From NCBI GenBank assembly GCA_020425605.1, contig JAGQRH010000033.1, forward strand, positions 1 to 41,334: 41,334 nucleotides of DNA. Direction: 5' to 3'. Under the pieces are notes generated by a model. That model was not told where the DNA came from and searched no databases. It was given only the letters and a program-made list of their open reading frames with translations. The position numbers and the translations under genes were made by a program. Shown here in pieces: positions 1 through 9,900 of the stretch. This DNA is from Planctomycetota bacterium. GTDB lineage: Bacteria; Planctomycetota; UBA8742; UBA2392. Position 1 is the first letter of the stretch. Each line of letters opens with the position of its first letter.

Positions 1-1
1 G

Positions 2-394
2 GTACCCTACGTGCGCCTAGGTCCGCACGGCGAGTTCAAACTGTTCTGCGATTGCGGCACCGAAGCCGCTCCGGAGTCAGCGAAGCCTTCAGCCAACCAC
101 AAGGACTGCGGCCACTGCTGTCACCACACCACGCCAAAGCCGAACGGGAAGAAGCACAGACCGGAAAGCCCAGAGAAGAAGCCCTGCAAGCAGCCCCTCG
201 CGCCAGAGCTTGGTAACGGTGCGGTAGCGCAACCCGACGTCTCAGCTTCGACTACCCCGGTCATTGCCGCCTTGCCCGCAACGGCCGTCTGGACGCCGAG
301 CATTGCGCTGCCGTTCCGACGCGTTGTGGCACCTCGTGCGCCGCCCGATCCACTCGGGTTGATCGTCGTTCGTACCCAGTTCCTTCTTCTATAG
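2..394 (+). CDS. Cys/His-rich small protein, 5' end cut by window edge
   Basis: The frame is open to the left edge, so the true start may lie outside; GTG at 11 is the first possible start inside and would give 127 residues. The N-terminal part carries Cys and His in close pairs (FCDCG, CGHCCHH), followed by a Lys/Pro-rich linker, and the protein ends in PPDPLGLIVVRTQFLLL. Small Cys/His-rich proteins of this shape often open heavy-metal efflux operons. It lies 63 bases before the outer-membrane channel gene on the same strand. A metal-related role is inferred from the Cys/His pairs and context only; I do not recognise a defined family. Confidence 0.55.
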   Translation, partial: VPYVRLGPHGEFKLFCDCGTEAAPESAKPSANHKDCGHCCHHTTPKPNGKKHRPESPEKKPCKQPLAPELGNGAVAQPDVSASTTPVIAALPATAVWTPSIALPFRRVVAPRAPPDPLGLIVVRTQFLLL

Positions 395-399
395 AGTGC

Positions 400-448
400 C
401 TCTCGGAAACACCGGCTATGCCGGTGAGTCAGCCCTTTAACCCGAGAG
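400..448 (+). promoter_or_regulatory. Candidate leader structure covering the RBS of the efflux channel gene
   Basis: A perfect inner hairpin CACCGGC-TAT-GCCGGTG (410-426) sits inside a second pair, CTCTCGG (400-406) with CCGAGAG (442-448). The right arm of the outer pair overlaps the purine-rich GAGAG that is the only plausible ribosome binding site for the ATG at 458. If the outer stem forms, it would hide the RBS. The pairing is visible in the sequence; a regulatory role is inferred. Confidence 0.35.
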
Positions 449-457
449 AGCAGAATC

Positions 458-1846
458 ATGCGCATACAACCGTTGTTGGCCGGGCTGCTGATATGCGGCT
501 GGCTGTTGTCGGCATGCACGTCCGCGGCGTCACGCGAACGAAGTGTGTTCAGCACGTATGAGGACGGACGAGCCGCCAGCATCGCAGAGGCTTTCAAGGA
601 ACTGCCCGCTGAATCTTCCGGCGGCGAGCCCTCCGAGCTATCGGGAACGCTTGACCTTGAACAGCTAATCCGGCAGGCCGAAGTACACAGCCCGAAGCTG
701 TCCGCTGCCTACGAAAAGTGGCGCGGGTCCGTTCGCGGCATCACCGCATCCACGGCGATTCCTGACGCGACGTTTGCCTACAGTGAGTTCATCCGTTCGA
801 TCGAGACGCGACTCGGGCCGATCGAGCGGCGCTTCATGTTCCAGCAGGGTGTGCCGAACCCCGGCAAGCTGGTCGCGCGTGAGGAACAGGCAGCAGGGCG
901 TGCGGCCGCAATGCGTGCCAACTTCGAGGCAACGCGGCTCGGACTGCGCGAATCACTGCTGCTGGCCTACGTCGATTTCCAGGCACTGGATTCCCGCAAG
1001 ACCATCCTGGAGGAACTAGCCAAAGACCTGCGGGCGATTGAGCAAGTACTCGAGGCACGCGTAACAGCCAACCTCGCTCCCCAGTCTGCACTGCTGCGTG
1101 TGCAAGTCGAAGCGGAGCGACTGGAAAGCGACGCAGCCACGCTGGAGAAGCGACGTCCTGCGCTTGCAGCCGCCCTCAGCGCTGTCGTTGGCGTGAAGAT
1201 CGCCCCCAACGCAAAGGCACCGCCTCTTCCCGCTGCGAGCACCGAGAAGCTCCCGCAAGATGCAAAGCTGCTGGCGCTCGCGGTGGACCACCCGTCGGTG
1301 CAGGAGGACTTCGCCCAGGTCGCCATCGCCGACGCGAAGGTCAACGAGGCCGGTTGGATGTGGGTGCCGGATATGTTCTTCGGCTTCGAGTACCAGATGG
1401 TCGGCAAGCCGGACGTGCCGATGCTACCGAACAAGTACGGTGAAGACGCGGTCTCGGTCACCGTCGGCATCACCATCCCCTGGCAGTTCCACGTGAATCT
1501 GGCGCGCGGCGACATGGCCAGGGCGGAGCGGCAGGCGGCAAAGTTCATGGTCGAACAGCGCCGTCTCGATATCACGGCGCGGCTTGAGCAGCAAAAGTTC
1601 TCGTACGTGGACGCCTCACGGCTCGTCGATCTCTTCGAAAACACCGTGCTGCCGAAGGCCCGCCAATCACTTGAGCTGGTGCGCAGCGACTTCACGGCCG
1701 ACCGGGCAACACTTACCGACGTTCTCGACTCCGAGCGCGCATTGCTCGCAGCCGAGCTATCCCAGATCAACGCACGCGTGGAGCTGTTGAAGTCTCGCGC
1801 GCGCATCGAATCACTCATCGGAAAGGACCTGGACTCGGTCCAATAG
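458..1846 (+). CDS. cusC: CusC/TolC-family outer-membrane efflux lipoprotein
   Basis: This 462-residue protein is the outer-membrane channel of a tripartite metal efflux pump. The N-terminus is a lipoprotein signal with lipobox LLSAC, so it is probably lipid-anchored in the outer membrane, as CusC-type channels are. The body has the long amphipathic helices typical of two outer-membrane efflux repeats (around residues 60-260 and 275-455), with the helical stretch around SRLVDLFENTVLPKARQSLE near the end, characteristic of the family. Length fits (usually 420-480). It is separated by 10 bases from the next gene and precedes the adaptor and RND pump genes, so it is most likely the exit duct for them. 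Metal specificity cannot be read from this gene; copper/silver is inferred from the operon. Confidence 0.85.
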   Translation: MRIQPLLAGLLICGWLLSACTSAASRERSVFSTYEDGRAASIAEAFKELPAESSGGEPSELSGTLDLEQLIRQAEVHSPKLSAAYEKWRGSVRGITASTAIPDATFAYSEFIRSIETRLGPIERRFMFQQGVPNPGKLVAREEQAAGRAAAMRANFEATRLGLRESLLLAYVDFQALDSRKTILEELAKDLRAIEQVLEARVTANLAPQSALLRVQVEAERLESDAATLEKRRPALAAALSAVVGVKIAPNAKAPPLPAASTEKLPQDAKLLALAVDHPSVQEDFAQVAIADAKVNEAGWMWVPDMFFGFEYQMVGKPDVPMLPNKYGEDAVSVTVGITIPWQFHVNLARGDMARAERQAAKFMVEQRRLDITARLEQQKFSYVDASRLVDLFENTVLPKARQSLELVRSDFTADRATLTDVLDSERALLAAELSQINARVELLKSRARIESLIGKDLDSVQ

Positions 1847-1856
1847 GGAAGAACCA

Positions 1857-2543
1857 ATGAAATACGCACTCGCATTCATCGCCTCTTTCGCGCTCGTTGC
1901 AGCGACGACAGCCTTTGTCCGCGTGCAGGCCGGGGAGGCACCGATAGCCGACGCCGCTCCGCAGCACCATCAGGACGACGCCAAGGAGCATCCCAAGAAG
2001 GACGACGGGCATGACGGCCACGATATGGGCGACAAGAAGGACGAAGGCCACGACGCGCACGGCAACGACGGCGACAAGAAGGAAGAAAAGAAGGAGGAGT
2101 CGGAGTGGGACGGTGAAGTGAAGACCGACCTCAAGAATGAAACCGACCCGGTCAGCGGAGACAAGATCGGCGAGGACGCCAAGCACAGCGTGGTCTACCA
2201 CGGCTTCAAGGTCCACTTCTCGGAAGACAAGTCGATCGCGAAGTTCAAGCGCCGCCCCATCCAGTACTGCGCGGCGTTGGGACTTGAACGCACCACCGAG
2301 GGCGAGATCAAGAAAGTCGACCCCGACGAGTTCAAGGACCCGCCGACGATCGCGGCCACCTGCCCGATCATGGGCGGCGACATCGTGAAAGAAGACGGCA
2401 CGTACATCCTGCACCGCGGCTACCGCATCTACTTCTGCTGCTGGAACGGCTGCTGGGAGAAGTTCCTGAAGGAGCCGTCGAAGTACTACGGCGAATACGG
2501 ACTGGAAGAGAAGGACGGCAAGCTTCAACCCAAGGCTGAATAG
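1857..2543 (+). CDS. Exported TRASH/YHS-like metal-binding protein with His/Asp/Lys-rich linker
   Basis: The 228-residue product begins with a signal peptide (hydrophobic residues 3-20, cleavage likely after VQA). Residues about 30-85 are a charged, His-rich low-complexity linker (repeated DGHD, HDAH, KKE). Two related modules follow: one starting DPVSGDKIG without the cysteines, and one starting CPIMGGDIV (about residue 169) and ending YFCCWNGC, which fits the TRASH/YHS pattern of spaced cysteines that bind soft metals. RBS AGGGAAG (1845-1851) supports the start. It sits between the efflux channel and adaptor genes, so a periplasmic copper or silver binding or chaperone role is inferred. The degenerate first module suggests duplication with loss of the metal site. 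Confidence 0.75.
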   Translation: MKYALAFIASFALVAATTAFVRVQAGEAPIADAAPQHHQDDAKEHPKKDDGHDGHDMGDKKDEGHDAHGNDGDKKEEKKEESEWDGEVKTDLKNETDPVSGDKIGEDAKHSVVYHGFKVHFSEDKSIAKFKRRPIQYCAALGLERTTEGEIKKVDPDEFKDPPTIAATCPIMGGDIVKEDGTYILHRGYRIYFCCWNGCWEKFLKEPSKYYGEYGLEEKDGKLQPKAE

Positions 2544-2563
2544 ATCATTGACGGGTCAATACC

Positions 2564-4186
2564 ATGAACGAAACGAAACCAACTGAACCAACCGGGGAGC
2601 CTGCAAAGGCGGGCTCCCCGCCTCGGTGGCTCTGGCCGGTCGTGATCGGTACAGGAGCTTTGCTGGGCCTGGTCTTCGCGTTAGCCATGCCCGGCGACTG
2701 GCTATTCGTCCCCAGGCCGGCCGGGCAGCAGGCAGGCACCGGCGGAGCCGCGACTGGCGAGCCGCAGGAATTCTATGCCTGCCCGATGTTCTGTACGCGC
2801 TCGGACCACGGCGGCCCGTGCCCCGTGTGCGGCATGGAGATGACCAAGTTCGTTGATACAGGCGCTCGTATGCCGCTGGCCCCGGGGCAACGGGCCAGCA
2901 TCGGGCTTCAGACGGAGCCGATTCAGCGCCGTAACTTAGCCGTTGAGATCCGTACGTTGGGTGACTTCGAGCCGGACGAAACGCGCCAGAAAGTCGTCGC
3001 AGCATGGGTCGACGGCCGGATCGACCGTCTCTACGCCGACTTCACCGGCGTACCCGTCGAGAAAGGGTGGCACCTGTTTGACCTCTACAGCCCCAGCCTG
3101 TACGCGGCGCAGAAGGAGCTGATCGTCGCGCGCCAGGCCTACGAGCGCACCAGTGATGGTGAAGGCCCGCGCACGGATGCTCAGCGCCTGCTGAAGACAG
3201 CTCGTGAGAAGCTGCGCCTGCTGGGCCTGTCGGAGGAGCAGGTTGCCTACATCGAAGGTTTGGACGAGCCGAACCTGACAGTAACCATCCCATCCCCCGA
3301 CAGCGGCGTAGTCACCGAAAAGCTCGCGCACGTCGGCATGTACGTGAAGCAAGGCCAGCCCGTTTTCCGCATCACGGACCTCTCGATGCTCTGGCTGATC
3401 GTCGAGGTGCACGAGCGCGATCTGGGCATGGTAGCGCTCGGCCAGTCCGTGAACGTCGAGGTCAACGCCTACCCCGGACAAGTCTTCGAAGGCCGCGTCG
3501 GTTTCATCGACCCGCAGCTCGATATGAAGACGCGCACCGTCCGCGTACGTGTCGAGGTTCCAAACGACGATGGCAACCTGAAGCCCGGCATGTATGGCAC
3601 GGCGACCATCTTCGCCGAGCTCGGCCGCGACGGAGAACTTGCACGTCCTGAGTTGAAGGGAGACTACGCCTGCCCCATGCACCCGCTGCAGCGCAGCAGC
3701 GACCCGGACGCCGACTGCGAGATCTGCGGCATGCGCATGGTTCCGTTCCAGCACGAGCACGGCGGGATCGCCCAGAAGCTCTGGGCGATCCCGCGTGAGG
3801 CTGTCCTTTCGACCGGCAAGCGCACACTGATCTACGTCGAGTGGTGGGTTCGCGAGATGGAACACGCACCGCACGACGCCGACGTTGCGCCACCGTTGGA
3901 GATGATCAATGAGCCGGAGTACCAGGGCTTCGAAATACAGCTCGGGCGACTGGCGGCCGAGTACCACATCATGCCGGATGGCACGCGGCACAAGTTGCGA
4001 GAGTACTACCCGCTGCTCGCCGGACTGCCGACCGGCATGACCATGCCGAACGGCGAGGTTGGCTTCCGCATCGTCACCAGCGGTCAGTTCCTCATCGACA
4101 GCCAGATGGAACTGACTGGAAAGCCGTCGCTGCTCCGCTCAGAAGGTGGCAAGGCGGCGAACCCGCACGCAGGGCACGGAGGCTAG
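2564..4186 (+). CDS. cusB: CusB-like RND periplasmic adaptor with two heavy-metal-binding domains
   Basis: This 540-residue membrane-fusion protein would link the RND pump to the outer-membrane channel. A membrane anchor lies at about residues 22-50. A first Cys-rich metal-binding domain (YACPMFC...CPVCGMEM) lies at about 70-97, then barrel-sandwich and helical hairpin regions (around VVAAWVDGRIDRLYADFTG, and VTIPSPDSGVVTEKLAHVG). A second metal-binding domain (YACPMHPL...CEICGMRM) is inserted near 367-396, and the C-terminus ends in HAGHGG. The CPM-H-P...CxxCGM pattern is the heavy-metal-binding domain of CusB and copper ATPase proteins. The usual family length is about 400, so the second domain and tail account for the excess. 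The start is 20 bases after the previous gene with only a weak RBS. Confidence 0.87.
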   Translation: MNETKPTEPTGEPAKAGSPPRWLWPVVIGTGALLGLVFALAMPGDWLFVPRPAGQQAGTGGAATGEPQEFYACPMFCTRSDHGGPCPVCGMEMTKFVDTGARMPLAPGQRASIGLQTEPIQRRNLAVEIRTLGDFEPDETRQKVVAAWVDGRIDRLYADFTGVPVEKGWHLFDLYSPSLYAAQKELIVARQAYERTSDGEGPRTDAQRLLKTAREKLRLLGLSEEQVAYIEGLDEPNLTVTIPSPDSGVVTEKLAHVGMYVKQGQPVFRITDLSMLWLIVEVHERDLGMVALGQSVNVEVNAYPGQVFEGRVGFIDPQLDMKTRTVRVRVEVPNDDGNLKPGMYGTATIFAELGRDGELARPELKGDYACPMHPLQRSSDPDADCEICGMRMVPFQHEHGGIAQKLWAIPREAVLSTGKRTLIYVEWWVREMEHAPHDADVAPPLEMINEPEYQGFEIQLGRLAAEYHIMPDGTRHKLREYYPLLAGLPTGMTMPNGEVGFRIVTSGQFLIDSQMELTGKPSLLRSEGGKAANPHAGHGG

Positions 4187-4188
4187 CC

Positions 4189-4302
4189 ATGCAAGTGGAC
4201 GAACAGTGCAACGTTTCAGGCAGGCGGATTTTCCGGAATGTGCGGAAGCACGGAGTCAACTCCAGGTTGTTGGGTGGCGCGAAAGGAGCCAGTCGTGACT
4301 AG
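4189..4302 (+). CDS. Possible 37-residue small ORF between adaptor and copper ATPase genes
   Basis: An ATG two bases after the adaptor stop codon is preceded by a full GGAGG (4178-4182) with 6-base spacing and opens a 37-codon frame ending TAG at 4300-4302. It overlaps the proposed GTG start of the ATPase (4295) by 8 bases. The peptide begins [15 protein letters not shown] and is rich in Arg, Lys and Gly, with one cysteine. No family is recognisable. It could be a real basic microprotein, a leader peptide that couples translation to the ATPase, or a by-product of the adaptor gene's end. The RBS and the overlap are what support it. Confidence 0.4.
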   Translation: MQVDEQCNVSGRRIFRNVRKHGVNSRLLGGAKGASRD

Positions 4303-6691
4303 CCATACCCACAACAATGAAAACTCGCATGACCGCCATGCGGCCAAAACAGAACCCGATTCACACGGGCATGAGCACTGCCATCACGAGAACCACTCCG
4401 GCGGCAGCCCTGCAGCCGTGGCGGCTGCCAACGACTACACCTGTCCAATGCATCCTGAAGTCTCGCACGACGGCCCCGGCGATTGCCCCAAGTGCGGCAT
4501 GGCGCTCGAGCCACGTACACCCAAGGTAAAGCAAACCGCAAAGCCGGGCACGAAGTGGACCTGCCCGATGCACCCTCAGATCGTGCGCGACGAGCCGGGC
4601 TCGTGCCCGATCTGCGGTATGGCGCTGGAGCCGATGACGCCCTCGGCCGAAGAGGATGACAACCCGGAGCTCGCTGCAATGAGCGACCGCTTTTGGGTCA
4701 GCCTCGTCCTTGCCGCGCCGCTGCTGACGCTGGTGATGGTGGACATGCTGCCATCGCGCCCGATCTCGCATCTGGTGTCGCCGCAGGTTCGTATCTGGAT
4801 CGAGTTCGCGATGGCGCTGCCGGTCTGCACTTGGGGCGCATGGCCGTTCTACGTGCGCGGCGTGAAGTCGCTGCGCGGCTTCAACCTGAACATGTTCACG
4901 CTGATCGGGCTGGGCATCTTCGTATCTTTCACCTACAGCATCGTCGCGACGGTCGCTCCCGGCATCTTCCCCACATCGTTCCGCGGCCACGGAGGCCAGG
5001 TCGGCGTCTATTACGAGGCGGCTGCTGTTATCACAACGCTGGTGCTGTTGGGGCAAGTGTTGGAGCTGCGTGCGCGCAGCCGCACGGGAGCGGCCATCAA
5101 GGCACTGTTGGGCATGGCAGCCAAGTCGGCGCGTCGGATCAAACAGGACGACACGGAAGAAGACGTGCCGCTGGAGCACATCCACGTTGGCGACAGGCTG
5201 CGGGTTCGCCCGGGCGAGAAAGTCCCGGTAGACGGAGAAGTACTCGAAGGCAGCAGCAGCGTCGACGAATCCTTGGTCACCGGCGAGCCGATACCCGTCG
5301 AGAAGCGGGCGGGCGACGAAGTGATCGGATCAACCGTCAACGGCACCGGTGGCCTGGTCATCGAAGCACGCAAGGTCGGCAGCGATACTTTGCTCTCGCG
5401 TATCGTCGACATGGTCGCGCAGGCACAGCGCAGCCGCGCGCCGATCCAGAAACTGGCCGACACCGTCTCCGGCTGGTTTGTGCCCGCGGTCGTGTTGTGC
5501 GCCGTCGCGACCTTCATCGTCTGGGCTGTGATCGGCCCTGCGCCGTCGATGGCGTATGCACTGGTCAACGCCGTTGCCGTGCTGATCATCGCCTGCCCCT
5601 GCGCGTTGGGGCTGGCAACACCGATCTCCATCATGGTCGCGACCGGGCGTGGCGCGACGTTGGGCGTGTTGTTCCGCAACGCCGAAGCCATTGAGCGCAT
5701 GCGCGAGGTGGACACGCTCGTCGTCGACAAGACGGGCACGCTGACCGAAGGCAAACCAAAGCTCGTCAGCGTCGAGGCTCGAGACATCGACGAAGGTACA
5801 TTCCTGAAACTCGTCGCGTCGCTTGAGAATGGCAGCGAGCACCCGCTTGCAACAGCCGTCGTCCAAGGCGCGGAAGAGCGCGGGGCGAAAGCCGGCAAGG
5901 CCGAGCAGTTCGAGTCCCACACCGGCAAGGGCGTAACCGGCGAAGTGGACGGGCGCAAGATCGCACTCGGCAATGACGCACTGATGCAACAGGTCGGCGC
6001 GGACGTGGAATCGTTGCTGGCCCGCGCGAACGAGCTGCGGTCCGATGGACAAACGGCAATGTTCGTCGCTATCGACGGCCGACCTGCCGGTTTGATCGGA
6101 GTCGCCGATCCCATCAAGGAAACCACGCCGCATGCCATCCGTGAGCTGCGCGACGCGGGATTGCGCGTGGTGGTTCTAACTGGCGACAACGAGCGCACTG
6201 CTTTGGCCGTCGCGGGCAAGCTTGGCCTCGACGACGTGATCGCCAGCGTACTGCCGGACCAGAAGGCCGAGAAAGTGAAGAGTCTGCAGGCCGAGGGGCG
6301 CGTGGTAGCCATGGCCGGCGATGGCGTCAACGACGCCCCGGCGCTGGCGCAGGCGGACGTCGGCATTGCCATGGGTACGGGCACCGATGTCGCCATGGAG
6401 AGCGCACACGTAACTCTGGTGAAGGGAGACCTGCGTGGCATCGTGCGCGCCCGTCAACTCAGCAACGCGACCCTGCGCAACATCAAGCAGAACCTGTTCT
6501 TCGCCTTCGTCTACAACGCGCTCGGTGTGCCGATCGCCGCGGGCGTGCTCTACCCGGTTTTCGGGCTGTTGCTGTCGCCGATGATTGCCGCGGCGGCCAT
6601 GAGTTTCAGTTCAGTTTCTGTCATCAGCAACGCGCTCCGATTGCGACGCGCGCGGATTGAAGGCGCGGCTACGGCCGCAGGAGGTGAGTGA
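4295..6691 (+). CDS. copA: Cu(I)/Ag(I)-exporting P1B-type ATPase with two N-terminal metal-binding domains
   Basis: It pumps monovalent copper or silver out of the cytoplasm using ATP. I take GTG at 4295, because GAAAGGAG (4281-4288) stands 6 bases before it; the upstream ATG at 4238 has no RBS. The 798-residue product starts with a His-rich stretch, then two CPMHP...CxxCGM domains (nt 4434-4512 and 4555-4632). Family signatures follow: actuator [10 protein letters not shown], transmembrane CPC within [11 protein letters not shown] (cysteine codons at about 5594-5602), [11 protein letters not shown] with the phosphorylated Asp, SEHPLA, and [10 protein letters not shown]. The last helices contain YNALG and [19 protein letters not shown], the copper/silver class pattern. 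It lacks an HMA-type CxxC domain and instead uses the domain shared with the adjacent adaptor. The next gene overlaps by one base (TGATG). Confidence 0.93.
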   Translation: MTSHTHNNENSHDRHAAKTEPDSHGHEHCHHENHSGGSPAAVAAANDYTCPMHPEVSHDGPGDCPKCGMALEPRTPKVKQTAKPGTKWTCPMHPQIVRDEPGSCPICGMALEPMTPSAEEDDNPELAAMSDRFWVSLVLAAPLLTLVMVDMLPSRPISHLVSPQVRIWIEFAMALPVCTWGAWPFYVRGVKSLRGFNLNMFTLIGLGIFVSFTYSIVATVAPGIFPTSFRGHGGQVGVYYEAAAVITTLVLLGQVLELRARSRTGAAIKALLGMAAKSARRIKQDDTEEDVPLEHIHVGDRLRVRPGEKVPVDGEVLEGSSSVDESLVTGEPIPVEKRAGDEVIGSTVNGTGGLVIEARKVGSDTLLSRIVDMVAQAQRSRAPIQKLADTVSGWFVPAVVLCAVATFIVWAVIGPAPSMAYALVNAVAVLIIACPCALGLATPISIMVATGRGATLGVLFRNAEAIERMREVDTLVVDKTGTLTEGKPKLVSVEARDIDEGTFLKLVASLENGSEHPLATAVVQGAEERGAKAGKAEQFESHTGKGVTGEVDGRKIALGNDALMQQVGADVESLLARANELRSDGQTAMFVAIDGRPAGLIGVADPIKETTPHAIRELRDAGLRVVVLTGDNERTALAVAGKLGLDDVIASVLPDQKAEKVKSLQAEGRVVAMAGDGVNDAPALAQADVGIAMGTGTDVAMESAHVTLVKGDLRGIVRARQLSNATLRNIKQNLFFAFVYNALGVPIAAGVLYPVFGLLLSPMIAAAAMSFSSVSVISNALRLRRARIEGAATAAGGE

Positions 6692-6906
6692 TGTGGTGGG
6701 ATGGACATATGGGCGGATGGATGTGGTTCGGCTGGTTAGGAGGCGCGCTCGGCATTGTGCTGATCGTGTTGCTCGTGGTGCGCACGATGCAGCAGGGGCA
6801 GGCGCCGAGACAGGAATCGCCCGAGGAAGAACTCAAGCACCGCTACGCCCGCGGCGAACTCAGTGAAGCCGAGTATGAGCATAAGCTGGAAGAACTCCGC
6901 AAGTAA
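6691..6906 (+). CDS. Small membrane protein with SHOCT-type C-terminus
   Basis: The ATG at 6691 shares a base with the ATPase stop (TGATG), and AGGAGG (6679-6684) lies 6 bases ahead, so translation is probably coupled. The 71-residue product has a Trp/Met/Gly-rich N-terminus (WWDGHMGGWMWFG), one transmembrane helix (LGGALGIVLIVLLVV) and a C-terminal helical hairpin, EELKHRYARGELSEAEYEHK, matching the short C-terminal SHOCT domain. Such proteins are common companions of copper ATPase genes. Whether it binds metal through the Met/His/Trp N-terminus or helps assemble the pump is not known. Confidence 0.8.
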   Translation: MWWDGHMGGWMWFGWLGGALGIVLIVLLVVRTMQQGQAPRQESPEEELKHRYARGELSEAEYEHKLEELRK

Positions 6907-6924
6907 GCCCGCGGGAGAGACGCG

Positions 6925-9900
6925 ATGATTGACCGCCTGATCAAACTGTGCCTTCAGACGCCGCTGCTGATGTTGATCGCGACCGGGGTTGTGATCGTGT
7001 TCGGCTTCAACGCCCTGCAGGACAACCCCAAGGACGCGATCCCCGACATCAGCGAGAATCAGGTAATCGTTTCGACCGAATGGATGGGCCGCAGCCCGCA
7101 GGACATCGAAGACCAGATCACCTACCCGCTGGCGCAGGACATGCAGGGCATCCCTCAGGTCGTCGACGTGCGCACGATTTCGGGCTTCGGTTTCTCGCGC
7201 ATCTACGTCGTGTTCCAGGACGGCGTGGACGTGTACTGGGCGCGATCGCGCGTGCTGGAGCGAATTGCCGTTGCCGGCGGCAAGCTTCCCGATGGTGTTA
7301 AGCCCGCGCTCGGCCCGGACGCAACTTCGCTCGGACAGATCTTCGAGTACACCGTCGAAGGCCCCTACGATCTGGCAACACTGCGAAGCCTGCAGGACTA
7401 CACGGTGCGCTACGCGCTGCAGAACGCCGACGGCGTCGCCGAAGTGGCAACCGTGGGCGGCTACGTGCGCGAGTACCAGGTGGAAGTCAACCCGGACGCG
7501 CTACGCGCTCATGGCATCACGCTGGAACACGTCGTCATGGCGGTCAAGCAGAGCAACCTGGATGTTGGCGCCAAGACGATTGAGCAGGGTGGAATCGAAT
7601 ACCTGATTCGCGGCGTCGGCTTCGTGAAGCAGATCGGCGACCTGGAAAAGATCGTTCTGAAGAACGACGGCCACGTGCCGGTGCTGCTTTCGGACGTGGC
7701 GCGAGTGCAGCTCGGGCCGGAGTTCCGCCGCGGGGCACTCGCAGACGACAAAGGCGAGCGGGTCGGCGGCATTGTCACCATGCGCTACGGCGCCAACCCC
7801 CAGGAAGTCATCGACAACGTCAAGGCCGAGATTGAGAAGCTGCAGCCCGCCCTGCCGGAAGGTGTCGAGATCAGGCCGTTCTATGACCGCACGCAACTGA
7901 TCGACGAAACGCTCTGGACCCTCACCGACACGATCGTCGCCGAGATTCTCGTGACCATGCTGGTGGTGATCGTCTTCCTGCTGCATCTGCGCAGCGGGCT
8001 GCTGATCAGCGCCACGATCCCGCTGTCCGTGCTGCTTACGTTCATCGCGATGGAAGCTCTCGGCATCCCCAGCAACATCATGAGCCTGGGCGGCATCATC
8101 ATTGCTATCGGCGTCGTCGTGGACATGGCGATCATCATGACCGAAACGATCTACAGAGCGTTGCAGGAAGATGGCGGGCGATCCAACCGCCTGCAGGTCG
8201 TGCACGGCGCGGCTAAAGAAGTCGGCGGCGCGATCGTCACCTCGGTGCTGACGATCGTGATCAGCTTCGTGCCGATCTTCTTCCTGCCTGGCCAGAGCTA
8301 CAAGCTGTTCGCGCCGCTTGCCTGGACCAAGACGTTCTGCCTGCTGGCCTCCGCGCTGATCGCCATCACGCTTGTGCCGGTGCTTTGCTACCTGTTCCTC
8401 GGAGGTCGCCAGGGGCCGCAATCGCGGCGAGCGAGCATGGCGCGACGCGGCCTCCGCTGGGTCAGCGCGATCGGCATGGCCTCGCTGTTTGCGTGGCTGA
8501 CGCTGCACTTCCACACATGGACCGAGGCGCACCTCGGCATGCGCGGCTCCTTCCTGGCGCTGGTCGTGTTCCTGCTTACCGGCGTGGTCGTCCTGCGCAT
8601 GTGGAGCGAGAAGCTGACGCCAATAGACCAAAGCCCTGTCGCGCGCGGCATTGTTCGCAGTTACCAGCCGACGTTGATGTTCTTCCTGCGCCGCAAGTGG
8701 ATCCTGGGCGCCGTGTATGTCGCCGTCGTGTTCCTGGGGGCCCTCGCAACCTTCGGGGCGCGGACGACGCTGGCACCCCTATATGGCGCATTTGACGAAC
8801 CGGAATCGATACGTCCGCTGGCCGCACTGGATGAGCATTACCCTGGCTTCGGCCACGAGTTCATGCCGCCATTGGACGAAGGCAGCCTGCTGTATATGCC
8901 CTCGCTGCTTTCGCAGGCCGGGCTCGGCAAGACACTGGAAGCGATGGAGTGGCAGAACCGCCAGATCGCCTCGGTACCCGAAGTCGAGAACGTCGTCGGC
9001 AAGCTGGGGCGGGCGGAGACCAGCCTCGACCCGGCGCCCATCGGCATGATCGAAACCATCGTCGGCCTCAAGCCCAGAGAGCAGTGGCGCAAGGCCATCA
9101 CCCGCGCCCAGCTCATCGAGCGGCTTGAAGCCGGCATGACGCTGCAGAAACTGCAGCGAGAGATGCGCGAAGGAAACGCCAAGAACGATTTCAACAAGGC
9201 CGTCGCCGATGGCCTGTCCACTGACGAACTGTTACAGGAACTTCGCGACGCACGCGATGTTGACGAGCTTGAAGAAGTGTTCGAGGACGGCAACACGGCC
9301 GAGTTCACACTCGCAGAGAAGGTGGTCTTCAACCTGCGCAAAGACCTCAGCAAGAAAGAGCTGATCTCCGACCTGCGCCTGAAGACGTTCCAGCCCGGCG
9401 TAGCGCCAAGCTGGCTGCAACCGATCCAGACCCGAGTGGTAATGCTCAGCAGCGGCATCCGCGCGCGCATCGGGCTTGAGATCGTCGGGGCCGACGCCAA
9501 CACACTTGCCGAGCTGGCGCTGAAGCTGGAGCCCATCGTCAAGGAAGTCGACGGCGCGGCCGACGTGACTGCGCTGCGTACCGGCGGAAAGCCGTATGTT
9601 GAGTTCGAGCTCAAGCGCGAGCGCATGGCCCACTACGGCGTCAGCATCCAACAGGTGAACACCGCCATCGAAATCGCGCTCGGCGGCAAGCGGCTGACCA
9701 CAACGGTCGAAGGCCGCGAACGCTACCCGGTTCGAGTGCGCTACGAGCGCGAACTGCGCGACAACCTTGAAGAGCTGGGCGACGTGCTGATCACGACTCC
9801 GGCAGGTGCGCAGATACCTATCACCGAAGTCGCCGACATTCGCAGCGTCGTCGGCCCGGCCGCAATCCGCGGCGTCAACGGGCAACTGGTCGGCTACGTG

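Noticed and set aside
1815..2528. 237-residue minus-strand ORF with many Val/Leu
   Set aside because: Antisense of the metal-binding protein's Lys/Asp/His-rich stretch; hydrophobicity is produced by the reverse complement of charged codons.
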